Assembly: GCA_023485185.1 (NCBI GenBank)
Contig: JAMCZP010000350.1
Location: 1-46,088 of the forward strand
Direction of reading: 5' to 3'
DNA: 46,088 nt
Source of the DNA: Gammaproteobacteria bacterium
GTDB lineage: Bacteria; Pseudomonadota; Gammaproteobacteria; Pseudomonadales; Halomonadaceae
Made by a program: the position numbers and the translations under genes. This document shows, piece by piece, positions 24,828-33,769 of the stretch (position 1 is its first letter; each line of letters opens with the position of its first letter). Under the pieces are notes generated by a model. That model was given only the letters and a program-made list of their open reading frames with translations. It was not told the DNA's origin and did not search any database.

Positions 24828-25982
24828 ATGGGCGCACTGCTCACTCCAACGCGTATCGTTTCAGCTCAACAGCGTATCGAGCGTATCGTAGAACGCCTGA
24901 AGCCTTGGAGCTGGCTATGGCCGCCTATGGCGTTCGCGGCGGGCCTGGGCAGCTTCTTTCTGGTGGATCGCCAGCAGTGGTTAGGCGCAGCGCTGGCCTT
25001 AGGCTTAGTGCTTGCCTGGACACTACTGCTTTCGGAAGGTCTGATCAGCCGCTGGCTGTCACGACGCGGGCACCCCACCTTGCCACGCGGTGTCGCGACC
25101 TTTGTTGCGCAGATGATTCACCAGGAAACGCTTTTCTTTACGCTGCCGTTTATTTTGGTGACAACAGTTTGGAATAGCGGGCAAACGTTATTTGCGCTGC
25201 TGGTGGGTGGCATGGCCCTGCTATCCATTATTGATCCACTGTACTTTAAAGTCGCTGAGCGCTGGCGCAGCGTCTACTTTATATTCCATGCCCAGTGCGT
25301 CTTTCTGGTGTTACTGGTCACTTTGCCTATCATGGTGCACCTCACCACCGGGCAGAGTTTGCTGCTGGCTTTGAGCATCACTATTCTAGTTGCACTGCCC
25401 AGTTTCTGGCACCTGCTGAAACAAGGCTCTTTAAAACGCTGGTGTATTTTCTTTGGCATTACACTCGTTCTTGCCTATACCGCTTGGTTGGGTCGGATTT
25501 GGGTACCGCCCGCCAGTCTGTGGATGACCAGCAGCGCTCTGTCTCCTGCGTTTGATACTGCGCAGCGAGTACCGCAGGGCTCAATGACGCTAACGCCACA
25601 GGCAATTAGTGAAAATGGGCTTTATGTCTATACCGCTATCCGTGCCCCTAGGGGGTTAAGTGAAACCATTACCCATGCTTGGCATCATAATGGGCAGGAA
25701 ATGGACGTTGTAGAACTTAATATCAATGGTGGGCGCGAGCAGGGCTACCGAGCATGGAGTAACAAACAAAACTTTCCCGCAGACCCTTCTGGAGAGTGGC
25801 GAGTAGATATTATGACCAGCAGCGGACAACGTTTAGGATTAATTCGTTTTAAGGTGTCTGAAGATGACGAATTAGCGTCTCGAGCAGACGGAGTAATACG
25901 CGCCAGCGGCCTAAGCGGATTAAACTTAAGGCGCTTTGTACCCGGGCGCTCTAATGATGATGAGGCTCAAGCATCTGAATGA
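24828..25982 (+). CDS. DUF5924/DUF2914-type inner-membrane protein
   Basis: The 384-residue protein has about seven to eight hydrophobic segments in its first 240 residues (such as WPPMAFAAGLGSFFLV, LFFTLPFILVTTVW, FLVLLVTLPIMVHL, WCIFFGITLVLAYTAW) and a soluble C-terminal domain of about 140 residues. That domain, with MTLTPQAISENGLYVYTAI, ITHAWHHNGQEMDVVELNI and SGEWRVDIMTSSGQRLGLIR, matches the DUF2914 type and is probably periplasmic. The function is unknown. ATG 24828 has a weak AGG upstream. It is divergent from fadB and co-oriented with slyA. Confidence 0.75.
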   Translation: MGALLTPTRIVSAQQRIERIVERLKPWSWLWPPMAFAAGLGSFFLVDRQQWLGAALALGLVLAWTLLLSEGLISRWLSRRGHPTLPRGVATFVAQMIHQETLFFTLPFILVTTVWNSGQTLFALLVGGMALLSIIDPLYFKVAERWRSVYFIFHAQCVFLVLLVTLPIMVHLTTGQSLLLALSITILVALPSFWHLLKQGSLKRWCIFFGITLVLAYTAWLGRIWVPPASLWMTSSALSPAFDTAQRVPQGSMTLTPQAISENGLYVYTAIRAPRGLSETITHAWHHNGQEMDVVELNINGGREQGYRAWSNKQNFPADPSGEWRVDIMTSSGQRLGLIRFKVSEDDELASRADGVIRASGLSGLNLRRFVPGRSNDDEAQASE

Positions 25983-26058
25983 ATTGTTGAACTCCTTGCA
26001 TTCAGCGGCGCAGCTAATGACAATTCGCGTACTCACACTTATTGGTAGCTAATTGCTT

Positions 26059-26511
26059 ATGGCTTCTACGGTTGGTTTTCGCATCGCACGTTTACCGCAT
26101 TTATGGCGCTCCATTTTGGATCGACGTCTTGCGCCCCTAGGCTTAACGCAAACGCGCTGGGTCACCCTTTATCACCTATGGCGGTTAGGTGAAGGGCACC
26201 CCCAGTGCGACCTCGCCCGTGCTATTGGCGTCGAGGCTCCTTCGTTAGTTCGCACGCTTGGTCAGCTTGAAGAGCAAGGCTTAATTGAACGTCGCGCCTG
26301 CGACAATGATCGTCGCAGCAAGCGAATTTATCTGACTCCCGCCGCTATGCCGCTGCTGGAGAAAATCGACAGCGTTGCTCAGCTGGCACGCAAAGAGATG
26401 TTCGCTGGCTTAACAGAAGAAAATCTTGAGCAGTTAAATGAATGGCTGGCGCTCATAGAGTCGAATGGTTTAGCGATACAGGCTCGCGATCAAGAAGGCC
26501 CTGCCTCCTGA
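26059..26511 (+). CDS. slyA: SlyA, MarR-family transcriptional regulator
   Basis: This 150-residue winged-helix protein resembles SlyA: FRIARLPHLWRSILDRRLAP, LTQTRWVTLYHLWRLGEG, a recognition helix in EAPSLVRTLGQLEEQGLIER, and the wing RRACDNDRRSKRIYLTPAA. SlyA usually relieves H-NS silencing and controls virulence or stress genes. ATG 26059 starts MASTVGFRIARL; an in-frame TTG two codons earlier is possible, and no strong ribosome site is visible. Its terminator lies inside the 3' end of the convergent gene. Confidence 0.88.
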   Translation: MASTVGFRIARLPHLWRSILDRRLAPLGLTQTRWVTLYHLWRLGEGHPQCDLARAIGVEAPSLVRTLGQLEEQGLIERRACDNDRRSKRIYLTPAAMPLLEKIDSVAQLARKEMFAGLTEENLEQLNEWLALIESNGLAIQARDQEGPAS

Positions 26512-26515
26512 AGAT

Positions 26516-27058
26516 TTAGTAACGGCGCTGAGGCCGCTCATTGACAACGAGCGGCTTTTTAGTGGGTAGGTCGGCGCAGCCCTGGAGCGCATCACGTAAT
26601 TGCTGAAACTCTGGAAGATAGGTGGTGAAACGCTCTGCAGTTTGTGATTCCCACCACCATAGTGTCAGCGTGTGGGAAGTGGATTGAACCACCAATGCGT
26701 CTTGGGGCAAACGCTCCAGCAACGATTTTAATGGCTTTATTGCAGCTTCTGGCAAAGGTCGCAGTGGCGCAATCCGCCATCGCCAGCCTGCGTAATACGG
26801 CTCCAATGCTTCACTAGCATGGCTATCTCTTACTAGCAAAAAATCCGGACCCTGCTGATCATGAGGGTAGCGCCAGCGATAAGCGGGCATCAAGCCTTTA
26901 AAATGGTGCAGCGGCGGCTTTTCCATTTTTATCGCCACTCCTTGCTTAGCGATATGAGAACGTAGTGTCTGCTGGCGCTTCTGGCGCGGGTTCGGCTTAA
27001 GCCACATCACCGGGGTAATAACGAACATCAAAATAAAGACAATAATCAACCAATCCAT
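26516..27058 (-). CDS. Membrane-anchored protein of unknown function
   Basis: From ATG 27058 (AAGGA upstream; an earlier in-frame start at 27085 is less likely) the protein is 180 aa. It begins MDWLIIVFILMFVITPVMWL, a single membrane anchor, followed by a basic stretch (KPNPRQKRQQTLRSH) that should stay in the cytosol. The soluble part has YRWRYPHDQQGPDFLLVRD and LEPYYAGWRWRIAPLRPLPE and many tryptophans. I do not recognise a characterised family. The gene converges with slyA with only four bases between stops. Confidence 0.65.
   Translation of the reverse strand: MDWLIIVFILMFVITPVMWLKPNPRQKRQQTLRSHIAKQGVAIKMEKPPLHHFKGLMPAYRWRYPHDQQGPDFLLVRDSHASEALEPYYAGWRWRIAPLRPLPEAAIKPLKSLLERLPQDALVVQSTSHTLTLWWWESQTAERFTTYLPEFQQLRDALQGCADLPTKKPLVVNERPQRRY
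26531..26560 (+). terminator. Intrinsic terminator of slyA inside the convergent gene
   Basis: GCCGCTC (26533-26539), a 9-base loop and GAGCGGC (26549-26555) are followed by five T (26556-26560). The element starts about 20 bases after the slyA stop and lies within the last codons of the minus-strand gene. Confidence 0.8.
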
Positions 27059-27153
27059 CGCGACATTTCCTTCAACATAAACCACTCTGAATGAGCTATT
27101 CTAATAACAGTGACTCACGTCATTGTTAAGGCTTAACCCGCTGTTAAAATAAA

Positions 27154-27185
27154 GCATTGTTAAAACACGGCATTGTTAAAACACG
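27154..27185. repeat. Tandem 16-bp direct repeat upstream of the universal stress gene
   Basis: GCATTGTTAAAACACG occurs twice head to tail (27154-27169, 27170-27185), and CTGTTAAAATAAAG just before is a degenerate relative. The pair ends about 70 bases before the universal stress protein start, so it could be a direct-repeat operator or a recent duplication. Confidence 0.75.
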
Positions 27186-27253
27186 GCTCTCAATCTAAAG
27201 TAAAGGTCATCCTACAAAGCTACCCTTTGTACCTATCGCTAAGGAGATACGCC

Positions 27254-27706
27254 ATGAGCTATCACCACATTTTAGTAGCCGTTGACTTAACCAAAGACTC
27301 CCACAAAATTCTTGAACGTGCCGTTGCGATCGCTGAGCGCAACCAAGGAGCAAAAATTTCCATCATGCACACCTTAGAGCCCCTAGGGTTTGCTTATGGT
27401 GGCGATATTCCAATGGACTTGACCAGTATTCAAGACCAGTTGGATGAGCACGCTAAAAAGCGTCTCGCCGAAATTGCGGCCCCACACATACCAGAAGCCG
27501 ATCAATACGTTGTCGTTGGAATGCCCGACACCGAAATCCACCGTTTCGCCGAAGAGCACGATGTGGATTTGATCGTCGTGGGCTCTCATGGTCGTCACGG
27601 CTTTGCCTTGCTGCTGGGTTCAACGTCCACCGGTGTACTGCATGGCGCGCAGTGCGATGTACTGGCCGTTCGCGTAGGCAAGAAAGGTGAGAAAAGCGAC
27701 GAGTAG
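27254..27706 (+). CDS. Universal stress protein, UspA family
   Basis: The 150-residue protein has the Usp fold: HHILVAVDLTKDSHKILERA at the start and the nucleotide-binding signature VGSHGRHGFALLLGSTSTGV near residue 115. The retained G-2x-G-9x-G(S/T) pattern suggests ATP binding. Such proteins help survival in stasis and stress. The frame opens at 27173, but ATG 27254 with AAGGAG seven bases upstream gives the canonical MSYHHILVAVD start. A hairpin terminator follows, so it is monocistronic. Confidence 0.92.
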   Translation: MSYHHILVAVDLTKDSHKILERAVAIAERNQGAKISIMHTLEPLGFAYGGDIPMDLTSIQDQLDEHAKKRLAEIAAPHIPEADQYVVVGMPDTEIHRFAEEHDVDLIVVGSHGRHGFALLLGSTSTGVLHGAQCDVLAVRVGKKGEKSDE

Positions 27707-27730
27707 CCCGCGTTTGATAGCGTTAATCAA

Positions 27731-27753
27731 AAAGGCGCCAACGTGGCGCCTTT
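27731..27753. terminator. Bidirectional terminator between the usp gene and uup
   Basis: AAAGGCGCCA (27731-27740), ACG loop, TGGCGCCTTT (27744-27753) form a perfect 10-bp stem 25 bases after the usp stop and 15 bases past the uup stop on the other strand. A and T flanks allow use both ways. Confidence 0.78.
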
Positions 27754-27767
27754 GCTTATTGATGATA

Positions 27768-29684
27768 CTACTCGCCGGCAGCCATGGCCTCCAGCTCCAT
27801 CCAGCGCTCCATTGCGGTTTCCAGCGCATTCTGCACTTTTTCAAGTGCTTGAAGCTTAGTCGCGATGGCATCTGCATCCTGTTGATAAAACGCAGGATCG
27901 CCCATCTCTTTCTCTAGCGCCGCTACTTCACTCTCAAGGCGCTCGATCTCGGCGGGCAGCGCGTCTAACTCGCGCTGTACATTGTAAGAGAGCTTAATAC
28001 TTTTCTTAGCTGGTACCGCCGGTGATTCAGCTACCTTTTTAGGCACTTCTGAAGTGGGCTCGGTGCGTTGACGCGCAGCCCCCTCCCAAGGCGCTGGCGG
28101 TAGTTTGCCACCTTGACGAATCCAGTCGGTATAGCCGCCCACGTACTCGCGCACAACACCCTCGCCTTCGAAGGCCAGCATGCTAGTGACAACGTTATCC
28201 ATAAAGGTCCGGTCGTGAGAAACGAGCAACAATGTGCCATCGAAATCAAGCAGCAGCTCTTCGAGCAGCTCCAGGGTTTCCATGTCTAAATCATTGGTCG
28301 GCTCATCGAGAACCAATACGTTAGCAGGCTGAGTGAAGAGCTTGGCTAATAACAGACGGTTGGATTCACCCCCCGAAAGCGCTTTCACCGGCTGCCGCAC
28401 ACGTTCAGGCGTGAACAGGAAGTCCTGGAGATAGCTCATCACATGGCGATCTTTACCGCCGACACTTACCCGATCACTACCTTGAGCGACATTGTCATAG
28501 ACAGTTTTATCCAGCTCTAAACCAGCACGCAATTGATCAAAGTAAGCCACCTTCAGGTTGGTGCCCATCTGAACCTTGCCTTCGCTTGGCTCCAGCTCAC
28601 CCAGCAAGATTTTAAGCAAGGTTGTTTTACCAGCGCCGTTACGCCCCAGGAAACCAATGCGGTCGCCGCGAAGTACTTCAAGGTTAATATTCTGCAGGAT
28701 GATGTCATCGCCAAACCGCTGCGTAACGCCTTGAAGTTCTACGACGCGCTTGCCGGTGCGCTCGCCGCGATCCACCGTCAAGTTGGCAGTACCTTGGCGC
28801 TCACGGCGCTGGCTGCGCTCGTTACGCATAGCCTCAAGCGCCCGTACTCGGCCTTCGTTGCGGGTACGCCGTGCCTTAACGCCCTGCCGAATCCAGGCCT
28901 CCTCTTGGGCAAGCTTTTTATCAAATTCGGCGTTTTCACGGGCTTCCACTTCAAGCTCGTGCTGCTTGCGGGCCTGATACTCTTCGTACTTACCGGGGTA
29001 ACGCCCTAATTGGCCACGGTCCAGCTCTAAAATATTGGTCGCTAGCTTGGATAAAAATGCCCTGTCGTGAGTAATCAGCAGTACCGCGCCGTTAAACGCT
29101 AGCAGTTGCTCTTCCAACCAGGCGATGGTGTCTAAGTCCAAATGGTTGGTCGGCTCATCCAGCAGCAGCAGATCCGGTTCGGCGACCAAGGCACGTGCCA
29201 GCGCCACACGTCGCCGCCAACCACCGGAGAGTGAACTCATTTCAGCCGCGGGGGGCAGACCTAAGCGGGTCAGCACGGTATCGATACGCTGGTGGAAAGA
29301 CCAGCCATCGATGGCTTCCAGGCGCGTTTGCAGGGTCGCCATGCGATCCATATCGGGGTCAGGATCGTTAATCAGATGATCGTACTCGGAAAGCAGTTCC
29401 CCGGCTTCCGGTAACCCCTGCGCCACCATATCGAAAATGGTTAGGCCTGATGCCTCAGGTAATTCCTGGGCCAGCACGCCAATTTTGAGACCCGGTGCGC
29501 GCCAGATGGAACCATCATCAGGCAGAATATCTCCCGCTACTAACTTCAGAAGAGTGGACTTACCGGTGCCGTTGCGCCCGACCAGCGCCAGCCGCTCGCC
29601 TTTTTCAACCGTTAGGTCGGCGCGATTGAGTAGTACATGGGTGCCGTAGGCGAGTTGCAGCTGTTCGAGTCGTAGCAGGGTCAC
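27768..29684 (-). CDS. uup: Uup, ABC-F family ATPase
   Basis: The 638-residue soluble protein (E. coli Uup 635) has two ABC domains: Walker A GRNGTGKS at residues 36-43, signature LSGGWRRRVALARAL, then a charged linker with WIRQGVKARRTRNEGRVRAL, a second Walker A GRNGAGKTTLL and a second signature LSGGESNRLLLAK. A C-terminal coiled coil (from about residue 565, RELDALPAEIERLESEVAAL) is the Uup-specific end. ABC-F proteins act on ribosomes; Uup is also linked to transposon excision in E. coli. The start is GTG at 29684 with AGGAGG seven bases before it. Confidence 0.94.
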   Translation of the reverse strand: MTLLRLEQLQLAYGTHVLLNRADLTVEKGERLALVGRNGTGKSTLLKLVAGDILPDDGSIWRAPGLKIGVLAQELPEASGLTIFDMVAQGLPEAGELLSEYDHLINDPDPDMDRMATLQTRLEAIDGWSFHQRIDTVLTRLGLPPAAEMSSLSGGWRRRVALARALVAEPDLLLLDEPTNHLDLDTIAWLEEQLLAFNGAVLLITHDRAFLSKLATNILELDRGQLGRYPGKYEEYQARKQHELEVEARENAEFDKKLAQEEAWIRQGVKARRTRNEGRVRALEAMRNERSQRRERQGTANLTVDRGERTGKRVVELQGVTQRFGDDIILQNINLEVLRGDRIGFLGRNGAGKTTLLKILLGELEPSEGKVQMGTNLKVAYFDQLRAGLELDKTVYDNVAQGSDRVSVGGKDRHVMSYLQDFLFTPERVRQPVKALSGGESNRLLLAKLFTQPANVLVLDEPTNDLDMETLELLEELLLDFDGTLLLVSHDRTFMDNVVTSMLAFEGEGVVREYVGGYTDWIRQGGKLPPAPWEGAARQRTEPTSEVPKKVAESPAVPAKKSIKLSYNVQRELDALPAEIERLESEVAALEKEMGDPAFYQQDADAIATKLQALEKVQNALETAMERWMELEAMAAGE

Positions 29685-29822
29685 GCGGTGTCCTCCTAAA
29701 TCGTGAGGCGCACAGTGTAACGCATGCGCGGCCTGTGCGGGGGAACGTTATGGATAGGGATCTTTATAGAGCGTTTACCGTCAGCGTGGTAACGTAATTT
29801 TTTCTCTAAAGGCGGGCTGACA

Positions 29823-30836
29823 GTGACGGTGACTGTCTCAATGCATTTTGTAAATGAGCTGTTTAAAGGCTTATCAAACACTACTACGTCGCCCTGCCGC
29901 TACCTGGAACGAGCAGGCATTTCACCGTTTTTGCTTACAGCCCCTAATGGCCGAGTCACCGTTGAGCAGTTTGCCGAGTTATACCGCGGGCTAGTTAACG
30001 AACTCGACGATGAAACCCCGGGCTTTTTCTCCCGGCCGCTACGGGGTGGCACTTTGAAGCTACTCTGTCTAAGCATGCTCGATGCGCCTAATTTGCAGGT
30101 AGCGTTACACCGCTACACCCAGTTTTTTCGCATTCTGCTCGATGACTTTGACTATGCATTCTCAGTTGAGGGAAATTTGGCGCGGATGGCGTTGGTGGAA
30201 CATGCGCCATTAATGGGAAGCCGTATTTTAATTCATGAACTGATGCTCAAGCTATTTCATGGCATCGCTTCGTGGATGATCGCGCGCAAAATACCGCCCA
30301 TTTTGATGGAGTGCGCCTATACACAGCCGTTGCACAGCGCCGATTACCTCTATTTTTATCCAGGCACGGTACGCTTTGATCAAACCCAAACTGCAATTTA
30401 TATCGATCGGGGATTACTTGATCACCCTATTCGGCAGACAAAAAAGCATCTTGGCGCTTTTTTAAAGCGCGCGCCCGCAGACTGGTTCTATGTCTCTTTT
30501 GAGGATCGCCTGCTCTCTCACCGAGTGCGGGAGCACCTTTCACGCCATCTGACGACCTCAGGCACAGTTCACAGTGTAGCCGATGCCCTACATATGTCAG
30601 CACGCACTCTGGCACGGCATTTAAAGCAGGAAGGCACACATTTTCAAGCGGTTAAAGATGAGTATCGTCGTGATGTCGCCATTCAGGCGCTTACCTGTAG
30701 CGAAAAGCCGCTTGTCAGTATCGCGGAAGCCTTGAGCTTTGAGGATTTAGCCTGTTTTAGCCGGGCTTTCAAAACATGGACGGGCAACTCGCCCGCCGCG
30801 TACCGTAAAGCGCGCACGGCGGGCAGCATTCGCTAG
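29823..30836 (+). CDS. AraC-family regulator of the fatty-acid cluster (probable)
   Basis: This 337-residue protein has the long 'arabinose-binding-like' N-terminal domain found in OruR/LiuX-type regulators (FVNELFKGLSNTTTSPCRYL, RVTVEQFAELYRGLVNELDD, LKLLCLSMLDAPNLQVALHR) and a C-terminal AraC HTH (VADALHMSARTLARHLKQEG, then SIAEALSFEDLACFSRAFKT and WTGNSPAAYRK). It ends 13 bases before the convergent acyl-CoA gene cluster. Regulation of that cluster is inferred from position. The start may be GTG 29823 (weak AAAGGCGGG upstream) or ATG 29841. Confidence 0.85.
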   Translation: MTVTVSMHFVNELFKGLSNTTTSPCRYLERAGISPFLLTAPNGRVTVEQFAELYRGLVNELDDETPGFFSRPLRGGTLKLLCLSMLDAPNLQVALHRYTQFFRILLDDFDYAFSVEGNLARMALVEHAPLMGSRILIHELMLKLFHGIASWMIARKIPPILMECAYTQPLHSADYLYFYPGTVRFDQTQTAIYIDRGLLDHPIRQTKKHLGAFLKRAPADWFYVSFEDRLLSHRVREHLSRHLTTSGTVHSVADALHMSARTLARHLKQEGTHFQAVKDEYRRDVAIQALTCSEKPLVSIAEALSFEDLACFSRAFKTWTGNSPAAYRKARTAGSIR

Positions 30837-30849
30837 CTAGCCCAATCGC

Positions 30850-32502
30850 CTAAATTTCGCTACGAATACGTTTTTTATCCAGCTTGCCCACGCTGGTTTT
30901 AGGGATAACGTCCACAAAGCGAATCATACTGGGAATCGCCCAGCGGTTGAGTTTGCCCTCGGTGATAAACTGCTCTAAAAACGCCTGAACAGATTCCGTG
31001 GTAGGTGGGTTGTTTAGATCCACAGGGACAGCTAATGCTGCGGGGCGCTCTCCCCACTGTTCGTCTGCCACCCCAATCACCGCTACTTCAGCAATGCCTG
31101 GGCACTGGCTGATATAGCTCTCCAACTCTAGTGACGAGAGCCACTCACCGCCGGTTTTGATCACATCTTTAATGCGGTCGCTAATCGTCAGGAAACCCCG
31201 CTCATCAAGAAAGCCCACATCACCCGTATGTAGCCAGCCATCCCGCCATAGCTCAGCACTGCGTGCTTCTTCTTTATAGTAGGCTTGGGTTAGCCAGGGG
31301 GCTTGAGCGCGCACTTCGCCAATACTTTTACCATCGCTCGGCAGCGGCCTGCCCTCCATGTCCACCACTTGCAGCTTCACCAACGGAATCGGCAGGCCAG
31401 CTTTGCAGCGCCAGGGTAGCTGCACCGCAAAATCGGCCTCGGCGATATCACGCGGCAGAATATCTGCGGTGAGTATCGGACACGTTTCCGACATACCATA
31501 AGCGCTGCGAGTATCAATGCCCAACGCCCAAGCTTTGGTTGCCAGCGATTGAGTTAATGCGCTGCCGCCCACCAACACTTTCCAACCGGAGAGATCGACT
31601 TGTTTGGAAGCAATCGCCTCCGCGCTAACCACCATATTCAGCAGAGTCGGCACACAGTGGGAGAAATCAACCTTCTCGCTCACCAATAGCTTAACTAGCA
31701 TTTCTGGCTCGTAACGGCCGGGATAAACCTGGGTGGCCCCCATTAATGTGGCGGTATAGGGAACCCCCCAAGCATGAACGTGAAACATGGGGGTAATCGG
31801 CATATAGACTTTATCGCGGTTAAGCAGCTCAAAGCCTGGTGCCTGGAAAGCACCGGCCTCACCCAAGGTGTGCAGCACCAATTGGCGGTGGGTGAAGAAG
31901 ACCCCTTTGGGGTTTCCAGTAGTGCCCGTGGTGTAAAACAGCGTAGCCACGGCGTTTTCATCAAAGGTAGGGAAGTCGTAATGTATAGGCTGCTGGCTTA
32001 ATAGTGCTTCAAATTCGCCTACCAGCGCCAATGATGTATCGATTTTTTGTGGGGCCTCCTGACAGAGTAAATAGCCGCGCACTTGGGGCAGCTTGTCGGC
32101 CAGCGGCTCAAGCAACGGCACAAACTCTTCATGCACAATTACGAAAACGTCTTCGGCATGCTCCATGGTGTAGAGAATTTGCTCCGGGGCTAAACGCACG
32201 TTCACCGTGTGGAGCACCGCTCCGATCATTGGGATGGCAAAAAAACATTCCAGGTAGCGATGGCTGTCCCAATCTAATACCGCTACCACATCGCCAGCCT
32301 GAACTCCCCGGGAGGTAAGCGTGTGTGCCAATTGATGCACCCGCTCGCGAAAGCGTTCATAGCTATGGCGGCTTTGGTCTCGGTAGACAATCTGGTTATC
32401 CCCCGCCATGCGCACGCCCGACTCCAACAAATCTCCAATCATCAGGGCGGGATTTGTTGCAGAAGGAGCTGCAGGCAAAATTTTTGGCGTGACTGAAGGC
32501 AT
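30850..32502 (-). CDS. Acyl-CoA synthetase, medium/long-chain type (AMP-binding)
   Basis: The 550-residue protein activates a fatty acid to acyl-CoA using ATP. It has the AMP-binding P-loop FYTTGTTGNPKGVFFTHRQL near residue 190, PMFHVHAWGVPYTATL, SAYGMSETCPILTADIL, and the C-terminal GWLHTGDVGFLDERGFLTIS, DRIKDVIKTGGEWLSSLELE and the acyl-adenylate lysine in TSVGKLDKKRIR. It resembles AlkK-type medium-chain ligases more than FadD. An AGGAGC site precedes the ATG. It is the last gene of the minus-strand run 36468-30850. The precise chain length is not readable from sequence. Confidence 0.9.
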   Translation of the reverse strand: MPSVTPKILPAAPSATNPALMIGDLLESGVRMAGDNQIVYRDQSRHSYERFRERVHQLAHTLTSRGVQAGDVVAVLDWDSHRYLECFFAIPMIGAVLHTVNVRLAPEQILYTMEHAEDVFVIVHEEFVPLLEPLADKLPQVRGYLLCQEAPQKIDTSLALVGEFEALLSQQPIHYDFPTFDENAVATLFYTTGTTGNPKGVFFTHRQLVLHTLGEAGAFQAPGFELLNRDKVYMPITPMFHVHAWGVPYTATLMGATQVYPGRYEPEMLVKLLVSEKVDFSHCVPTLLNMVVSAEAIASKQVDLSGWKVLVGGSALTQSLATKAWALGIDTRSAYGMSETCPILTADILPRDIAEADFAVQLPWRCKAGLPIPLVKLQVVDMEGRPLPSDGKSIGEVRAQAPWLTQAYYKEEARSAELWRDGWLHTGDVGFLDERGFLTISDRIKDVIKTGGEWLSSLELESYISQCPGIAEVAVIGVADEQWGERPAALAVPVDLNNPPTTESVQAFLEQFITEGKLNRWAIPSMIRFVDVIPKTSVGKLDKKRIRSEI

Positions 32503-32543
32503 AAGTGCTCCTGTAAACTTTTTATTGTTACGGTCAGATTGTG

Positions 32544-33731
32544 CTAGCTACGCTCAATAAGCAGGGCGATACCTTGCCCCCCACCAATGCACAGGGTGAT
32601 TAATCCGTAGCGCCCTTGATTACGCTCCAGCTCGTGCATGGCTTTCAGAATTAAAATCGCGCCAGTGGCACCTACAGGATGACCTAATGCCACCGCTCCG
32701 CCGTTGGGGTTTAGCTTGTCTAGCGGAAAACCGAGCGTTTCGGCCACTGCCATCGCTTGGGCAGCAAAAGCTTCATTGGACTCAATCACATCAATATCGT
32801 TGATGCTTAGCCCCGCCTGCTGCAAGCAGCGTTTCACCGCTGGAATTGGTCCAAGGCCCATAAGCGTTGGATCGACCCCAGCGGTGGTGGCGACACGCAG
32901 ATGCGCTCTGGGTGTTAGTCCGCGCTGTTTGGCTTCATTGCTATGGGCAAGCACTAAGGTGGCCGCGCCGTCGTTAATTCCCGAGGCATTACCTGCGGTA
33001 ACTACACCGTCTTTTTGGAAGGCGGGTTTAAGCCGCGCTAAATCGCTAAGCTGGACGCCGTCGCGTACGTGCTCATCTCGGGAAAATTGGCTGGTTTGCT
33101 TACCACGACTGACATCCACCGCAACGATTTGCTCATCAAAGCGGCCTTCAGCAATCGCCCGTGCCGCTTTTTGATGGCTCTCAAGGGCAAATTGATCCAA
33201 CTGCTCGCGGCTTAAGCCATACTGCTTCGCAATGTTCTCGGCAGTGCAGCCCATATGGCCGCTGCCGAAGGGGTCGCTAAGCACACCCAAGGTTAGGTCC
33301 TGGATATTCACATCACCCATGCGCACTCCATTGCGCGCCTGTGGAGGCAGCAGATAAGCCCCGCGGGACATCGATTCAGCGCCCCCCGCCAGCGCTAGGC
33401 GGCTATCACCCATGGCAATTTGTTGGGCGGCAGATACCACCGCCTGAACGCCGGAGCCACACAGCCGATTGACGTTGAAGGCGCCAGCCTCTTTGGGCAC
33501 GCCCGCTTCTAGCGCAATATGCCGCGCCAGGTAGGCATCCTGAGGGCCGGTGGTAATAATGTGACCGTATACCGAATGGTCGATATCACCACCCTCAACG
33601 CCTGCCCGCCTGAGTGCTTCTTTGGCGGTTATTGCCCCCAGCTCAAACGGTGCCATTGCTGAGAGCGAACCGCCAAAACCACCAATCGCGGTACGTGCGC
33701 CGCCTAAAATCACTACATCATCCAACCGCAT
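32544..33731 (-). CDS. Acetyl-CoA C-acetyltransferase / C-acyltransferase (thiolase)
   Basis: The 395-residue thiolase has VVILGGARTAIGGFGGSLSA, the nucleophile Cys91 in VNRLCGSGVQAVVSAAQQ, SNEAFAAQAMAVAETLGF, GGAVALGHPVGATGAILILK and the second cysteine in LCIGGGQGIALL. It belongs to the acetoacetyl/biosynthetic-type subgroup (PhaA/BktB-like), unlike FadA at 21108-22286. It is preceded by an AGGAG site and follows the acyl-CoA dehydrogenase on the same strand. In this setting it likely performs the last beta-oxidation step on particular substrates, though a role in polyhydroxyalkanoate synthesis cannot be excluded. Confidence 0.9.
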   Translation of the reverse strand: MRLDDVVILGGARTAIGGFGGSLSAMAPFELGAITAKEALRRAGVEGGDIDHSVYGHIITTGPQDAYLARHIALEAGVPKEAGAFNVNRLCGSGVQAVVSAAQQIAMGDSRLALAGGAESMSRGAYLLPPQARNGVRMGDVNIQDLTLGVLSDPFGSGHMGCTAENIAKQYGLSREQLDQFALESHQKAARAIAEGRFDEQIVAVDVSRGKQTSQFSRDEHVRDGVQLSDLARLKPAFQKDGVVTAGNASGINDGAATLVLAHSNEAKQRGLTPRAHLRVATTAGVDPTLMGLGPIPAVKRCLQQAGLSINDIDVIESNEAFAAQAMAVAETLGFPLDKLNPNGGAVALGHPVGATGAILILKAMHELERNQGRYGLITLCIGGGQGIALLIERS

Positions 33732-33769
33732 GGCTCTCTCCTGTCTTCAATCTGTGCGTAAACACCTGG

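Noticed and set aside
28533..29009. 158-codon plus-strand frame inside uup
   Set aside because: Antisense to a clear ABC-F gene; the hydrophobic stretches are reverse images of Uup codons.
32704..33174. 156-codon plus-strand frame opposite the thiolase
   Set aside because: Antisense shadow of a strongly conserved thiolase; low-complexity serine-rich product and no ribosome site that matters.
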